Source: JAHBVY01 sp964415255
GTDB lineage: Bacteria > Myxococcota_A > Polyangia > Polyangiales > Polyangiaceae
DNA length: 64,000 bases
NCBI GenBank assembly: GCA_964415255.1
Contig: CAYQAC010000005.1
Span: 1-64,000, forward strand
Direction: 5' to 3'
Under the pieces are notes generated by a model, which saw only the letters and a list, made by a program, of their open reading frames with translations, was not told the origin of the DNA and did no database searches. Made by a program: the position numbers and the translations under genes. Shown in pieces: positions 1 to 9,106 of the stretch (position 1 is its first letter; every line of letters starts with the position of its first letter).

Positions 1-378
1 GTACTGACCCTCGATCGGCTCCTGCAGCTTGAGCTTGGCCTGCTGCCCCGCGAAGCGCGTGTAGTCCGCGGGTTGGTACAGCCGCCGCTCCACCCCAGGC
101 GACCCCACCTCCAGGCGGTAGCGACCCGGGATGACGTCCGTGACGTCGAGGGCGGCGGATAAATCGCGCGACACCTCACCACAAAGATCCAGCGTGATCC
201 CCTCGCCTGAGAGGCGCGACTCCGGCCGCTCCAAGGTGATGGAGAGCACCGAGTCACCGCCGCGCCCTGCCCACACCAGCTCCACCGGCTGCACCCCGTG
301 GGCGCGCAGCACCGGCTCGATCAGCGCTAGGAGCGCGTCTCGATCGATACCTGTGAGCTTTTCGTGTGGGATTTGCAT
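1..378 (-). CDS. rimP: Ribosome maturation factor RimP, N-terminal part (runs off left edge)
   Basis: The minus strand reads open from an ATG at 376-378 to the left edge, giving 126 residues. The product begins MQIPHEKLTGIDRDALL and contains DVIPGRYRLEVGSPGVERRL, which matches the RimP signature around SPGLDRPL, followed by a TRFAGQ-type strand. RimP binds the 30S subunit and helps late 16S rRNA maturation in the cytoplasm. It usually leads a rimP-nusA-infB operon; if so, nusA should lie just left of the window. The gene is cut by the window edge, not visibly broken. The start is set by the family alignment; no strong Shine-Dalgarno is seen. Confidence 0.88.
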   Translation of the reverse strand, partial: MQIPHEKLTGIDRDALLALIEPVLRAHGVQPVELVWAGRGGDSVLSITLERPESRLSGEGITLDLCGEVSRDLSAALDVTDVIPGRYRLEVGSPGVERRLYQPADYTRFAGQQAKLKLQEPIEGQY

Positions 379-535
379 GGAGCGAGGTGATGTCGCCGCG
401 GGCGATCCTCTGGCTTGGCCGCCCGCGCTGGGCATGCACCCGGCAGGGGAGCGAGCGGCGCGAGCCAACCGCTCTGGTGGGTGCACGTCTGGCCGCGGAG
501 CCAGAACCAAGGCCAAGTTGCCCAGGCCAGAGACC

Positions 536-564
536 AAAAAAAAGCGGACCCGAAGGGGCCCGCT
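536..564 (-). terminator. Rho-independent terminator on the minus strand
   Basis: On the minus strand a 9-bp stem (543-551 with 556-564, one G-U wobble, loop GAAG) is followed directly by eight T residues (536-543 are A on the plus strand). It would end transcripts coming from the right (serA or a short leader transcript) before rimP. Confidence 0.75.
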
Positions 565-794
565 GGGATCCACCGGCGCGCAGCCTACTGGACTCGGGTG
601 GGCTCTGCAAGCCACCCCGGGCTAGTGAGCACCGCCACGGCCCAGGCCACCGCGGCGCACACCAACCCCCACGAGCCCGAACGAACAGAATAATTCAATA
701 ATATCAATAAGTTACAACATCTACCCGCGCTCGGGAGCAGCTGCTTGGAGCTCGGGCATCGACGGGACAATCCGCACGTAGGGCTCGCAGAACA

Positions 795-815
795 GGGGGT
801 TGGACGGCACCCTAG
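795..815 (+). repeat. Dispersed G-tract repeat, copy 1 (partial)
   Basis: Reads GGGGGTTGGACGGCACC, then diverges. It lies 83 bp beyond the 3-prime end of the SerA-like gene, in the opposite orientation. See the finding on the 13-copy family. Confidence 0.7.
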
Positions 816-897
816 CGAGCGTCGCCGCGAGCCTGCGCCCAGAGCCAGCACCCCAGGCGCTCGGTGGCCCTGGGGCGCGTGAACTCGCTCACCGGCG

Positions 898-2109
898 CTA
901 AGCCAGGTTCGGGAGCGTCAGGACGGCGACGTGGAGCACGTCTGGGCTGAACGCGCGGATCTCCTGGATGCAGGCGTCCGAGGGGCGAGAGCTCAGGCGG
1001 ATGCGCGCACAGCCAGCGCGCGCGCCGTCGAACACGGCGTTGTCCAACTCCTCCACGTTGAGGCCGTGGCGCTTGAGCACGGACAGCGTGTTCGCGAGCA
1101 CGCCCACTTTGTCTAGGTGCCTGACCACCAGCTGATAACGCGCCGCCGAGGTGACGCTCACGTTGACCACGTTCGGCACCTGGCCCTCCACCAAGAACGC
1201 GCGGAGCACCCGCACGCACTCATCGGCGAGGCCGCGCTGCGCCTGATCTGTCGAAGCGCCGATGTGCGGCGTCGCGTAGCAGAGCGGGTGTGACAAGAGC
1301 GCGTGACTGTACTCCGCGGTGCGCGCGGTGGGCTCATCTGGCAGGACGTCTAGCCCCACCCGGAGCTCGCGCTTCGTCATCTCGGCGAGCAGCGCCGCCA
1401 CGTCGATGAGCTCGCTCTGCGCGGTGTTGATCAGGATGGCTCCGTGCGGAAGCGCCGCCAGCTCCGCCGCCCCCACGATGCCTCGCGTGCGCTCGTTCAG
1501 CGAGAGGTGCAGGCTCAAGACGTCGCTCTCCGCCGCCAACTCGCGGATGTTCGCGGCGTAGCCGACCTCCAGCTGCTGCGCCTTGGCGCGCGTCAACGAG
1601 CGACTCCAGGCGCGCACCGACATCCCATAGGCGCGGCCAAGATCCGCCACCCGACGCCCCACGTGACCTAGGCCCACCACCCCGAGGCGGCGCCCTGCCA
1701 GGCCCACGGCGCGCGCGTAGTCGCCCTTCTCCCAACGACCCTCACGCAGACTCAGCGTGGCGCCCAAGACTCGCCGATCGAGCGCGCCCATCAAGGTGAA
1801 GGTGAGCTCCGCCACGGCGCAGGCGTTCTTGCCTGGGGTGTTGGCCACGTACACGCCGCGCGCGTTCGCGGTGGCGACGTCGATGCGACCCGTCCCCGCG
1901 CCAGCGCGCACGATCAAGCTGAGCGATGGGTTCGCCTCAATCGCCTCAGCGCTCACCTCCGTGCCGCGCACCACCAGCGCGCCCACCCCAGCCAAGGCCT
2001 CACGCAGGCCGTCCGCGGTGAGCTCCGGCTGGTAGTCGACCTCGACCCCCAGCGAACGGATCTCAACCAAGCTCGCCTCAGGCAAGCGATCAGCCACCAG
2101 GACACGCAT
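898..2109 (-). CDS. serA: D-3-phosphoglycerate dehydrogenase-like 2-hydroxyacid dehydrogenase
   Basis: 403 residues from the ATG at 2107-2109; an upstream in-frame start is possible but adds 12 basic residues unlike the family. The NAD-binding Rossmann motif GLGHVG is near residues 146-151. The substrate-domain motif VVRGTEVS lies before it and the catalytic-His motif TPHIGAS after it. A C-terminal ACT-like regulatory segment (from about 325) starts YQLVVRHLDKVGVL. PGDH catalyses the first step of serine synthesis. Oddity: the usual NxARGG segment with catalytic Arg reads NTAQSELID here, so Gln replaces Arg. It may therefore be a related dehydrogenase or a regulatory paralogue rather than the housekeeping enzyme. 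Confidence 0.8.
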   Translation of the reverse strand: MRVLVADRLPEASLVEIRSLGVEVDYQPELTADGLREALAGVGALVVRGTEVSAEAIEANPSLSLIVRAGAGTGRIDVATANARGVYVANTPGKNACAVAELTFTLMGALDRRVLGATLSLREGRWEKGDYARAVGLAGRRLGVVGLGHVGRRVADLGRAYGMSVRAWSRSLTRAKAQQLEVGYAANIRELAAESDVLSLHLSLNERTRGIVGAAELAALPHGAILINTAQSELIDVAALLAEMTKRELRVGLDVLPDEPTARTAEYSHALLSHPLCYATPHIGASTDQAQRGLADECVRVLRAFLVEGQVPNVVNVSVTSAARYQLVVRHLDKVGVLANTLSVLKRHGLNVEELDNAVFDGARAGCARIRLSSRPSDACIQEIRAFSPDVLHVAVLTLPNLA

Positions 2110-2149
2110 CCGGCGCGATCTACTTTGCCGCCTCACCCCTGGCAATCCC

Positions 2150-2166
2150 CCTGACGCCCCGTCAGG
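2150..2166 (-). terminator. Hairpin after the DUF1285-like gene
   Basis: A perfect 7-bp stem CCTGACG / CGTCAGG with a three-base loop lies 72 bp downstream of the stop at 2238. There is no T-run, so this is a hairpin of likely termination or 3-prime-end role only. Confidence 0.4.
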
Positions 2167-2237
2167 TTGACGACCTATTGGGCCACCCTGGGCGTAGGAG
2201 AAACAGCGCTCCCCAGCGAGCGGCGACCCGCTCGGTG

Positions 2238-2723
2238 TCAGCGCGGCGGGGGGAGGACCCGCTCGCTGCCGAGCGCGAGCAGCACCGTTGCCCCCTCTTC
2301 CACCACGAGCGGCGCCAAATCGAGCTGCGCGGCGGGGGTGAAGCGCGCCTCGAAGGCGCCCTCCTTCACCCAGCTGTAGAGCGAGCCGTCCGGCCCCTCG
2401 CGAAGCGACCCTAGCCGGAGCGGCTCCTCCGTGCCGTCGCTGAGGAGCAGCCTGGCCTCCCCCTCAAGGTTCACCTGACTGACGAAATAGGGCGTGTCCT
2501 CCACGGTGAGGTAGGTCCAGTCATAGTCATTCGTCAGGATGTAGCGGCCATCGTCAGGGTGCCGTGCCATCCAGCGCGCGAACGCCTTGGCCATCCCGGC
2601 GTGCTCAATCCGCTCACCGTCGTGCCAAAACCGCCCCGCGGCATCGAGCACGATGCTGCTCTCCCGCGAGCGCCCCTCCGGCGCGGGGAAGCGGAAGAAC
2701 TCAGGGTGGTCGCCTGGCTTCAT
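2238..2723 (-). CDS. DUF1285-like protein
   Basis: 161 residues starting MKPGDHPEFFRFP. The core SIVLDAAGRFWHDGERIEH, then RYILTNDYDWTYLTVEDTPY and a following VxVEGEARLLL-type strand resemble the DUF1285 fold (small bacterial proteins of unknown role, two beta-rich halves). No signal peptide or membrane segment is visible. It starts 25 bp after the end of the upstream FG-GAP lipoprotein gene on the same strand, so it may be the last gene of that transcription unit. Function is not known. Confidence 0.6.
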   Translation of the reverse strand: MKPGDHPEFFRFPAPEGRSRESSIVLDAAGRFWHDGERIEHAGMAKAFARWMARHPDDGRYILTNDYDWTYLTVEDTPYFVSQVNLEGEARLLLSDGTEEPLRLGSLREGPDGSLYSWVKEGAFEARFTPAAQLDLAPLVVEEGATVLLALGSERVLPPPR

Positions 2724-2748
2724 GCTGGGCCTCGCTCACTCGCTCGGC

Positions 2749-4725
2749 TCACTCTTGCGTGATCCGGGTGAGTGCGCCAGCCGTCACCGGGACCTCTCCG
2801 CGCGAGCGCGCGCCGTTCGGCCACAGCACCTCCGCCGTGGCCTCGGTGCAGGCGCCGACCCCAAACGTGAGCGGCAGCTCGTGCTGCATCCCGAAGTGAC
2901 CGTAGCCGCCGCCCACCTCCTTCACCTGCACGACCCCACCCGCGCTGAGGCGCACCTTCGCCCCGATGGCCGCGCGGTTGGTCCCCTGCGCGCCCTCAAG
3001 CCGCACGCTCACCGACTTGGCGCGCGTCGAGGCGTCGCTCTGGTAGAGGTGCACCTCAGGCGCGTCCCACTGCTGGGCGCAGTCACGCGCCCGGCTCGAA
3101 CCCACCACGATGTCCAAGTCACCGTCGCGATCGAAGTCGGCGATGGCGAGGCCCACCGAGCAGGAGTGCATCAGGCCCCAAGCGCCGGCCACCTCCTGGA
3201 AGCTGCCGTCTGCCTGCTGGTGGAACACGCGCAGCGCTTGATCCGGGTAGTCGCTGGTGGTCAGCACCACGTCGCTCCTGCCATCGAGATCCAAATCCAC
3301 GATCGCCGCGTTGATGCCGCCCTCATTCCAGGAAGGATCTGGGTGCGGCAAGGCGAGGCCGCTCTCCGTGAGCCCAGGCCGGTGGTAGCGGAGCTCACCG
3401 CTCGTCAGGTCAGCGACCAAAAGCCGTGAGGCGTCGCTCCCCTCGCCGGCCCACCAATGGCGGATCTCCGCGTTGTACAGATCGGCGAGGCCGTCGCCGT
3501 CCACGTCGCCGCACGCCGTGGTGAAGGTGTTGCCGTTGTTGCGCCAAGCCTCAGCGTCCGAGGACGACCAGTAGCTGTCCGCGGGGTCCGGACACACGAT
3601 GTTGGGGGAGGACGCGGGGCACATCGGATCGCTCTGCACGGTGCACCAGCAGCGGAAGAACTGGTTGTCTTGGTAGCTGAGGTCCTCATCACCGGAGAAG
3701 CCGCTCGCGCGCCCCACCTCGGTGAAGCCCCCAGCGCCGTCGTTCAGGTACAGCTGATTGAACTGCCGCCCGTAGGCGCTGACGAGGAGATCCACGTCGC
3801 CGTCGTCGTCCACGTCGCACGCCGTGGCGCCGTACGCGGGGCGATGATTGCGACCGTCAGCGTAGCTGGCGAGCTCCGTGCGGAGCCCGCTGCCGCCGGT
3901 TACGTCAGTGAAGCTGCCGTCGCCCGCGCCCAGGTAGAGCCGCGCCTGGGTGCCCGCGTTCGACTGCCCATAGCGGTCGTACCAACCCACCACGAACAGA
4001 TCGATGAGGCCATCCTGGTTGACGTCCACGAAGCTGGCCCCGGAGGTGGCGTGGGCGGCGGAGCCGTGAGGGGTGAGCGCGGGCGCGACGCTGAAGTTGC
4101 CTGCGCCGTCGTTCAGCAGGATTTGGCTGCGGTCCAGATCGCCGGGCGTCGGGATCAGCGCCACCTTGGTTTTGTCCGTGAAGGTGCCGCTGAACAGATC
4201 CAAGTCGCCGTCGTTGTCGATGTCCGCCGCGATCGCGAACTGCGCCGAGCGCTGGTTCTCAGCGTCGCCGTCGAGGGGCGCGCCGTAGCCGCTCGGGAGC
4301 GAACGATCGACGAACTCACGACCGCCGCCTGCCTTGGGGCGGTTCATCAGGATGCGCGTGGCGGGCGCGCTGTTCGGGGCGCGCGCGTTGGGCGCCCCGC
4401 CGTGCACGATGAGATCGGGGTAGTCGTCACCGTCTAGGTCCACCGCCGCCACGCGGCCACCGAGCACGCCGGTGAGCCCCCAGGCGCTGGTGGCGCGCTC
4501 GAAGCGCGGCGCCTCGCTGGCGTGCACGTCACAGTCCGGGGCGCCGCCGCCGGTGCCCGCCGCGCCGGCGCTGCCCGCAGCTCCAGAGGAGCCAGCGGCG
4601 CCGCCGGGCGAATCAGAGTCCGAGGAGCACCCGGAGGCGATCCCACTCAGTAAGAAGAGGGCCGACGCGGCGCCGGCCAAGCGCATGTACATGGGCCCGA
4701 TGCTACCACGCGCGGCGCGCTTCAT
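2749..4725 (-). CDS. FG-GAP/VCBS repeat lipoprotein with C-terminal ASPIC/UnbV domain
   Basis: 658 residues. The N-terminus (MKRAARGSIG...) carries a signal peptide ending SGIASGC, a lipobox, followed by a Ser/Gly/Ala-rich linker of about 25 residues typical of myxobacterial surface lipoproteins. Several calcium-type FG-GAP repeats with D-x-D-x-D-G-D cores follow (for example DLDGDDYPDL, DIDNDGDLDL, DVDDDGDVDL), consistent with a beta-propeller. The C-terminus (about 570-655) has GAKVRL and VLWPNGARS, matching ASPIC/UnbV. A Cys-rich insert (CWCTVQSDPMC) lies mid-protein. Internal ATGs at 4692 and 4686 are alternative starts. It probably acts at the cell surface or outside; ligand unknown. Confidence 0.85.
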   Translation of the reverse strand: MKRAARGSIGPMYMRLAGAASALFLLSGIASGCSSDSDSPGGAAGSSGAAGSAGAAGTGGGAPDCDVHASEAPRFERATSAWGLTGVLGGRVAAVDLDGDDYPDLIVHGGAPNARAPNSAPATRILMNRPKAGGGREFVDRSLPSGYGAPLDGDAENQRSAQFAIAADIDNDGDLDLFSGTFTDKTKVALIPTPGDLDRSQILLNDGAGNFSVAPALTPHGSAAHATSGASFVDVNQDGLIDLFVVGWYDRYGQSNAGTQARLYLGAGDGSFTDVTGGSGLRTELASYADGRNHRPAYGATACDVDDDGDVDLLVSAYGRQFNQLYLNDGAGGFTEVGRASGFSGDEDLSYQDNQFFRCWCTVQSDPMCPASSPNIVCPDPADSYWSSSDAEAWRNNGNTFTTACGDVDGDGLADLYNAEIRHWWAGEGSDASRLLVADLTSGELRYHRPGLTESGLALPHPDPSWNEGGINAAIVDLDLDGRSDVVLTTSDYPDQALRVFHQQADGSFQEVAGAWGLMHSCSVGLAIADFDRDGDLDIVVGSSRARDCAQQWDAPEVHLYQSDASTRAKSVSVRLEGAQGTNRAAIGAKVRLSAGGVVQVKEVGGGYGHFGMQHELPLTFGVGACTEATAEVLWPNGARSRGEVPVTAGALTRITQE

Positions 4726-4761
4726 CCGCTGCGATCACGCTCGCCGCCTGATCGCAAACGC

Positions 4762-7700
4762 CTACCACGCGTGGCGCTGCTCACCCCCTGCGATCGCGCC
4801 GCGGGTCACCTTCACCGTGAAGCGCTGACCATCCCAGCGGATGTCGCTGCGGACCAAGGCGATGGGATCGTCCGAGAGGTCACTCATCAGCTGCGCGGTG
4901 TAGCGCAGCCGCTCGTAGTCGCTGTTCGGCACCAGCGCCGCGCTGAGCCCGACCTCCACCGCGTGGTTCACGTCGCCCACGTGCGCCAGCACGTCGCCCT
5001 CGAAGGTGAGCAGGTTCACCCGCGCGGAGAGATCTTCCCACGTGAGGATGACCAAGGTGCCCTCGCCGCTGAACAGCTGCAGCTCCTTCAGCTTGCGCTC
5101 GAGGTTCGCCTTGCGACGCTCTGGGTCGGTGGGTGGCTGCCCCGGTGGGTCCGCGGGAGGCTCCGCCAAGAGCCGCGCGAAGCCCGCCGCGGACAAGAGC
5201 TTGGCCCACTGCCGTGGATCCTTCGGGCCCGGCGTGCCCTCCGCGCTCGCCACCTGACGCTGGATGCGCAGCGCCTCATCGGTGCGCCCGCTGCCCGCCG
5301 CGGCCGCCGCGAGCCGCAGATCGGCGATGGGGCTGTTCGGCTGCAGCTCCCCTAGGGTGCGGTACTGACGGTAAGCCGGCTCATACCAGCCGCGCGCCAA
5401 GTAGATGTCGCCGAGCAGCCCGCGCGACGCGGGGTTCACGGGATCGAACTCGACGATCTCCGAGTAGGTGCGCACCGCCTCCGCGTCGAGCTTGGCCCGC
5501 GCCAGTACGTCGCCCAGACGACGCGCGATGTCGGGCGTCATGAAGCCGCGGTCGCGCAGCCGGCGACCATGCGCCAGCGCCTCGTCCTTCTTACCGCCCT
5601 CGCTCAGCAGCTTCACCAGCCGGATGTCACCGTTCGGATCCTCTGGCGCCTGAGCCATGAAGGCGCGCAGCCGCGCGATGCGCTTGTCCAGATCCTTGAT
5701 CTCGCTGAGCTCGCGATCCACGTCAGCCCAGGTGACCTTCGAGCCGAACAGCTCGCGCTCCACGGCGAGGCGCAGCGCGCTGTCCACGCTGCGGCGGAGC
5801 AAGAGCTTAGCGACGAACTTCTGCACATCGGGCCGCCCGGTGAACAGCCGCAGCATGCTCACCGCCGCTTCGGGGGTGCTCACCCGCGCCTGCATCAGCT
5901 CGAGGAAGGCGCGCTCGCTGCGCCAGTCCTTCAGCTCACAGCCTTCGTACGCCGAGCGGTAGCGCTCGATGAGGTCGCTCGCGTTGCTCACCGTGGCGAG
6001 GCGGCGACGCCACAGCAGCATGCGCTCGGCCAACGGGCGCTCCGCGGCGTCGCTGCAGGTGCGCACCAGGTAGACGTCAGGTTGCCTGATTGATGGCGCC
6101 ACGGGGGCGAACGGGTCCAGGTTAGGTGCAGCGCTGGGCGCCGCGAGCGCGCCGGACTCCTTGCGGTTCTTCTCGGCGGCGTAGGCGCGCTGAGGGGCGG
6201 GGCGCGCTCTGCCTCCGCTCGGGGCGTTGCCGTAGCCGCGCCCGGTGTTGCCGATGTTGCCGCTGCCGAACCCAGCGCCCCGGTCGCCAGGCTTGGACTC
6301 CGGCTCTGGGGCGGGCTCCGCGTAGGCCGCGGCGGCGGGCGCGGGCTGGTCGCCTGACTCACCTTCTTGGTCAGCCATGCTCACCACGCCGCTCTGCTGC
6401 TCACCGCCCTTGTCGTACTCCTCGGCTGGCGGCGCCGCAGCCGCCCTCGGAGGGGGCTCGTCCTCGCTCAGGGTGCGCTCAAGCTTGCTGCACCCGAGCG
6501 CTACCTCAGGCACCGTGGGCGCGCCGAGCGTCTTCGTCAGGCGCCACTCCGCTTCACGGCTCAGCGCGCCGAGCCGCACACCGCGCAGCGGCGAACTGCG
6601 CCGCTGGATCCCCATGCGGCTGTACGCCGCCTCGCTCTCCAGCGCCAAGATGCTGGTGAACGGCGTCATCAGGCCATACTCAAGGCCCAATGAGGAGATG
6701 CGGCCGCGCTCCGCCTCCGCGCCTTGGGCCGAGCCGAGCAGGCGCCGCACGTACTCCGCAGCCCAGAGCCGCGGCACGAAGGCTTGAATCACCGAGTCGT
6801 CGACCTTCACTGGGTAGCTCTTCTCGAACGGCTTCCCCGCGAGCTGCCCCCGCACCTTCACCTCTGAGGGCAGCTCGTGGTGGGTGCGCGCCAAAAGGAC
6901 GACCTCCTGACCTTGGCTCACCTTGCCGCTGTTGCTGACGAAGGGCTCATCCAGGCCCGCGCCCAGGTCCATCTCGAAGTCCGTGAGCGTCGGGCGCTTC
7001 ACGCTCGAGAGCAGGGCCAGCGCCTCGGTGGTGGTGTGGTCCGTCTCCTCCACCGTGAAGCGCTCCCCACCGCCCGCGCGCGCGAGCTCCCCGAGCAGCG
7101 CCTGATCCGACTCGGGGCCGACAGCCACCGTGAACAGCCGCGCGCGGCTGGTGCTGAGCGCGCGCCGCAGGCGCTCGATCAGCTGCTCCCCGGTGAGCTC
7201 GCCGCTGGTGGCGACGCCATCCCCCAGGTACACCACCGCGGGCTGCGCCGCGCCGTGCAGGCGCTTCAGCGACACATCGAACGATGACGCGAGATCCGTC
7301 GCGCCACCGCTCGAATGCTCGGCGAGCGCGGCGAGCGCCGCCGCTATTTCTGCCTCCGTCGCTGACGCGAGGCCCTCCTTCGGGTGCAGCACCGTGGTGC
7401 GCACGTCAACGCTCACCAGCGCGAAGCGATCTTTATCGCTCATCGCGCGCAGCACGGCCTCCGCCGTCTGCGCCTTCAGCTGCCGGCTGGCTTCGTCACC
7501 CGCCGCGGAGGTGTCCACCACCACCACCACCTCGGCGGGGGGCGCCTCCGCGACGCTCCAGTCGATGTCCGGCGTGTAGCGCGCGAGCAGGTAATCTGCC
7601 GTCTCGCCGCGCGCCTTGTAGCGCGCGATGCGCAGCGGCGGGCGGTCCTCCTTGAGGCTCGCCTCCAGCTGGAAGTCGGCGCGCGGCGTGAACCCGGAGC

Positions 7701-8928
7701 GGCGCATCGTCACTCGGCGGCCCTTCTCCTCCAAGCGGGCGTCGGCGAGCGTCGCTATCTTCATCTTCTCCCCCGCCTCACCAAGATCCACCGTGAGCGA
7801 GAACTCACCGATGCGCACCGGCTCACCGCGCCCCATCGGGTAGAGGTACTCAAGCAGATCACCCACCACCGGCCGAAGCTCAAGGTAGCGCAGCACCACG
7901 CGGCGCGTTTGGCCGCTCTTCACGGGGAAAATGCGCGCGCGGTAGGTGCTCTGGTTCACCCACTCGAGCAGCGCCGGCGCGTGACCGCTCGAGCGCGCGG
8001 CGCTGTAGCCCGCTTGCGCTTCACGGCGCTCTTGGAACTCACCTTCCACCAAGCGGCCATCCGTCTCCACCGCGAAGCCCGTGACGCTGGCTGACGCGGG
8101 GAGGGTGAACCAATACCAGCCCTCCACGTCGCGCCCGCCCGGGTTGAAGAACGTCTGGTCCACCTCGGTCTCCGCTAGCCCGCCGCGCACCACGGCGCGC
8201 ACGACCTGCTTTGAGATCTCAAGCTTCTTCGCTTGGCTGCCGAGCGACGCGCCCACGTCCACCCCGTAGATCGTCCCCCCGCCCACGCCGGCGCGCCCCT
8301 TCCCGGCGTAGTCCGCCATCCCGCCGGTCCAGTCGTCCCAGAAGCCGAGCGGCGCCACCTCAGGCGCGCCCGCGCCCTTCACCGTCGCTTGCTCGCCGGC
8401 GTTCACCTCCACGCGCCCCCCCGGCGCCGTCACCGTCGCCATCCCCGCGGCGACGTAGACCACCACGAGCTCCCCATCGCGCCGCAGGCTGACGCCCGCC
8501 TCCGCCGCGGAGACGCTCACCTCACCCAGCTGATGCGTCAGCGCGCGGCGATCGCTCGGCGGCGCGCTGAGCCAGTACTCGCCGCGCGTGAGGTCCACCT
8601 GACCATCGCCCAGCTTGACCTGGCTGTCTCCACGTAGGAACACAGTGGCACCGTCAGGTAGCCTCACGAGTGCGCGCGCGCCCGCGCCGGTCGTGAGCGA
8701 GGCATCGGAGAGCAGCGCCATGCCGTTGGTGCCCCGCTCCTCACCGCGCCCGCGGTCCACCCGCACGTCGCCGCTCGACAGCTCGAGCCGCGCCTGGATC
8801 GCGGGCGCTGAGCTCGGCGGCGGCGGGCGCCGCACCACGTAGACGACGGCGGCTGAGCCCACCAGCACCGCCGACACCAGCCCCAACCGGATGAGCCAAC
8901 TCTTAACCTTACTACCCTTGGTACTCAT
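4762..8928 (-). CDS. Large membrane-anchored FecR-VIT-vWA protein with C-terminal helical repeats
   Basis: 1388 residues from the ATG at 8926-8928; the frame stays open further upstream through the N gap, but that extension is compositionally junk. Order: one transmembrane anchor (11-32), a FecR-like beta domain (about 45-185), a VIT domain (about 238-355, with the motif TFFNPGGRDVEGWYWF), and a vWA domain (about 465-635). A Gly/Pro/Ala-rich linker follows, then helical TPR-like repeats and a beta C-terminus. The vWA metal site is degenerate: DTSAA replaces DxSxS, while GGATDL and LGDG are kept. VIT plus vWA recalls inter-alpha-trypsin inhibitor heavy chains; adding FecR suggests extracytoplasmic sensing or assembly, which is inference. 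It lies 36 bp before the FG-GAP gene. Confidence 0.82.
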   Translation of the reverse strand: MSTKGSKVKSWLIRLGLVSAVLVGSAAVVYVVRRPPPPSSAPAIQARLELSSGDVRVDRGRGEERGTNGMALLSDASLTTGAGARALVRLPDGATVFLRGDSQVKLGDGQVDLTRGEYWLSAPPSDRRALTHQLGEVSVSAAEAGVSLRRDGELVVVYVAAGMATVTAPGGRVEVNAGEQATVKGAGAPEVAPLGFWDDWTGGMADYAGKGRAGVGGGTIYGVDVGASLGSQAKKLEISKQVVRAVVRGGLAETEVDQTFFNPGGRDVEGWYWFTLPASASVTGFAVETDGRLVEGEFQERREAQAGYSAARSSGHAPALLEWVNQSTYRARIFPVKSGQTRRVVLRYLELRPVVGDLLEYLYPMGRGEPVRIGEFSLTVDLGEAGEKMKIATLADARLEEKGRRVTMRRSGFTPRADFQLEASLKEDRPPLRIARYKARGETADYLLARYTPDIDWSVAEAPPAEVVVVVDTSAAGDEASRQLKAQTAEAVLRAMSDKDRFALVSVDVRTTVLHPKEGLASATEAEIAAALAALAEHSSGGATDLASSFDVSLKRLHGAAQPAVVYLGDGVATSGELTGEQLIERLRRALSTSRARLFTVAVGPESDQALLGELARAGGGERFTVEETDHTTTEALALLSSVKRPTLTDFEMDLGAGLDEPFVSNSGKVSQGQEVVLLARTHHELPSEVKVRGQLAGKPFEKSYPVKVDDSVIQAFVPRLWAAEYVRRLLGSAQGAEAERGRISSLGLEYGLMTPFTSILALESEAAYSRMGIQRRSSPLRGVRLGALSREAEWRLTKTLGAPTVPEVALGCSKLERTLSEDEPPPRAAAAPPAEEYDKGGEQQSGVVSMADQEGESGDQPAPAAAAYAEPAPEPESKPGDRGAGFGSGNIGNTGRGYGNAPSGGRARPAPQRAYAAEKNRKESGALAAPSAAPNLDPFAPVAPSIRQPDVYLVRTCSDAAERPLAERMLLWRRRLATVSNASDLIERYRSAYEGCELKDWRSERAFLELMQARVSTPEAAVSMLRLFTGRPDVQKFVAKLLLRRSVDSALRLAVERELFGSKVTWADVDRELSEIKDLDKRIARLRAFMAQAPEDPNGDIRLVKLLSEGGKKDEALAHGRRLRDRGFMTPDIARRLGDVLARAKLDAEAVRTYSEIVEFDPVNPASRGLLGDIYLARGWYEPAYRQYRTLGELQPNSPIADLRLAAAAAGSGRTDEALRIQRQVASAEGTPGPKDPRQWAKLLSAAGFARLLAEPPADPPGQPPTDPERRKANLERKLKELQLFSGEGTLVILTWEDLSARVNLLTFEGDVLAHVGDVNHAVEVGLSAALVPNSDYERLRYTAQLMSDLSDDPIALVRSDIRWDGQRFTVKVTRGAIAGGEQRHAW

Positions 8929-9009
8929 GTCGCACTCTCCCAATGGCCGACGCTCATCACGCGCGCCGCTCGTGCACTGAACCCTGATGACGCGCTGAGA
9001 CGCCGCGCC

Positions 9010-9090
9010 CGCGGCGCGCTCACGACGCGCCCCCGGTGGCGCCGCGACGCGCTCACGACGCGCCCCCGGTGGCGCCGCGCCCGCGGCGCG
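9010..9090. repeat. GC-rich tandem repeat beside the assembly gap
   Basis: A unit of about 34 bp containing CTCACGACGCGCCCCCGGTG and GCGCCGCG is repeated twice and flanked by palindromic CCGCGGCGCG. The repeat abuts the N run, so the true copy number is unknown. Confidence 0.7.
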
Positions 9091-9100
9091 NNNNNNNNNN
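9091..9100. other. Assembly gap (10 N)
   Basis: Ten unknown bases between the two vWA genes. No coding region with a supported start is interrupted. Confidence 0.98.
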
Positions 9101-9106
9101 CTCACG

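Larger units (their letters stand above)
379..897. other. Spacer between rimP and serA: AT-rich promoter-like block, possible short transcript
   Basis: There is no convincing protein gene here. Positions 681-718 are strikingly AT-rich for this genome and read on the minus strand as TTGTAA followed about 17 to 19 bases later by ATTATT or TATTCT, a plausible sigma-70 promoter. The strong terminator at 536-564 lies about 145 nt downstream on the same strand, so a short untranslated RNA is possible. I could not match it to 6S, SRP or tmRNA. One dispersed-repeat copy sits at 795-815. Confidence 0.4.

Noticed and set aside
536..720. 6S, SRP or tmRNA at the rimP-serA spacer
   Set aside because: I could not find the conserved bubble, GGAAGC tetraloop region or tag-peptide pattern of those RNAs.
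3457..4437. 326-codon plus-strand open frame
   Set aside because: Antisense of the FG-GAP gene; composition reflects the opposite strand, with no domain or start signal.
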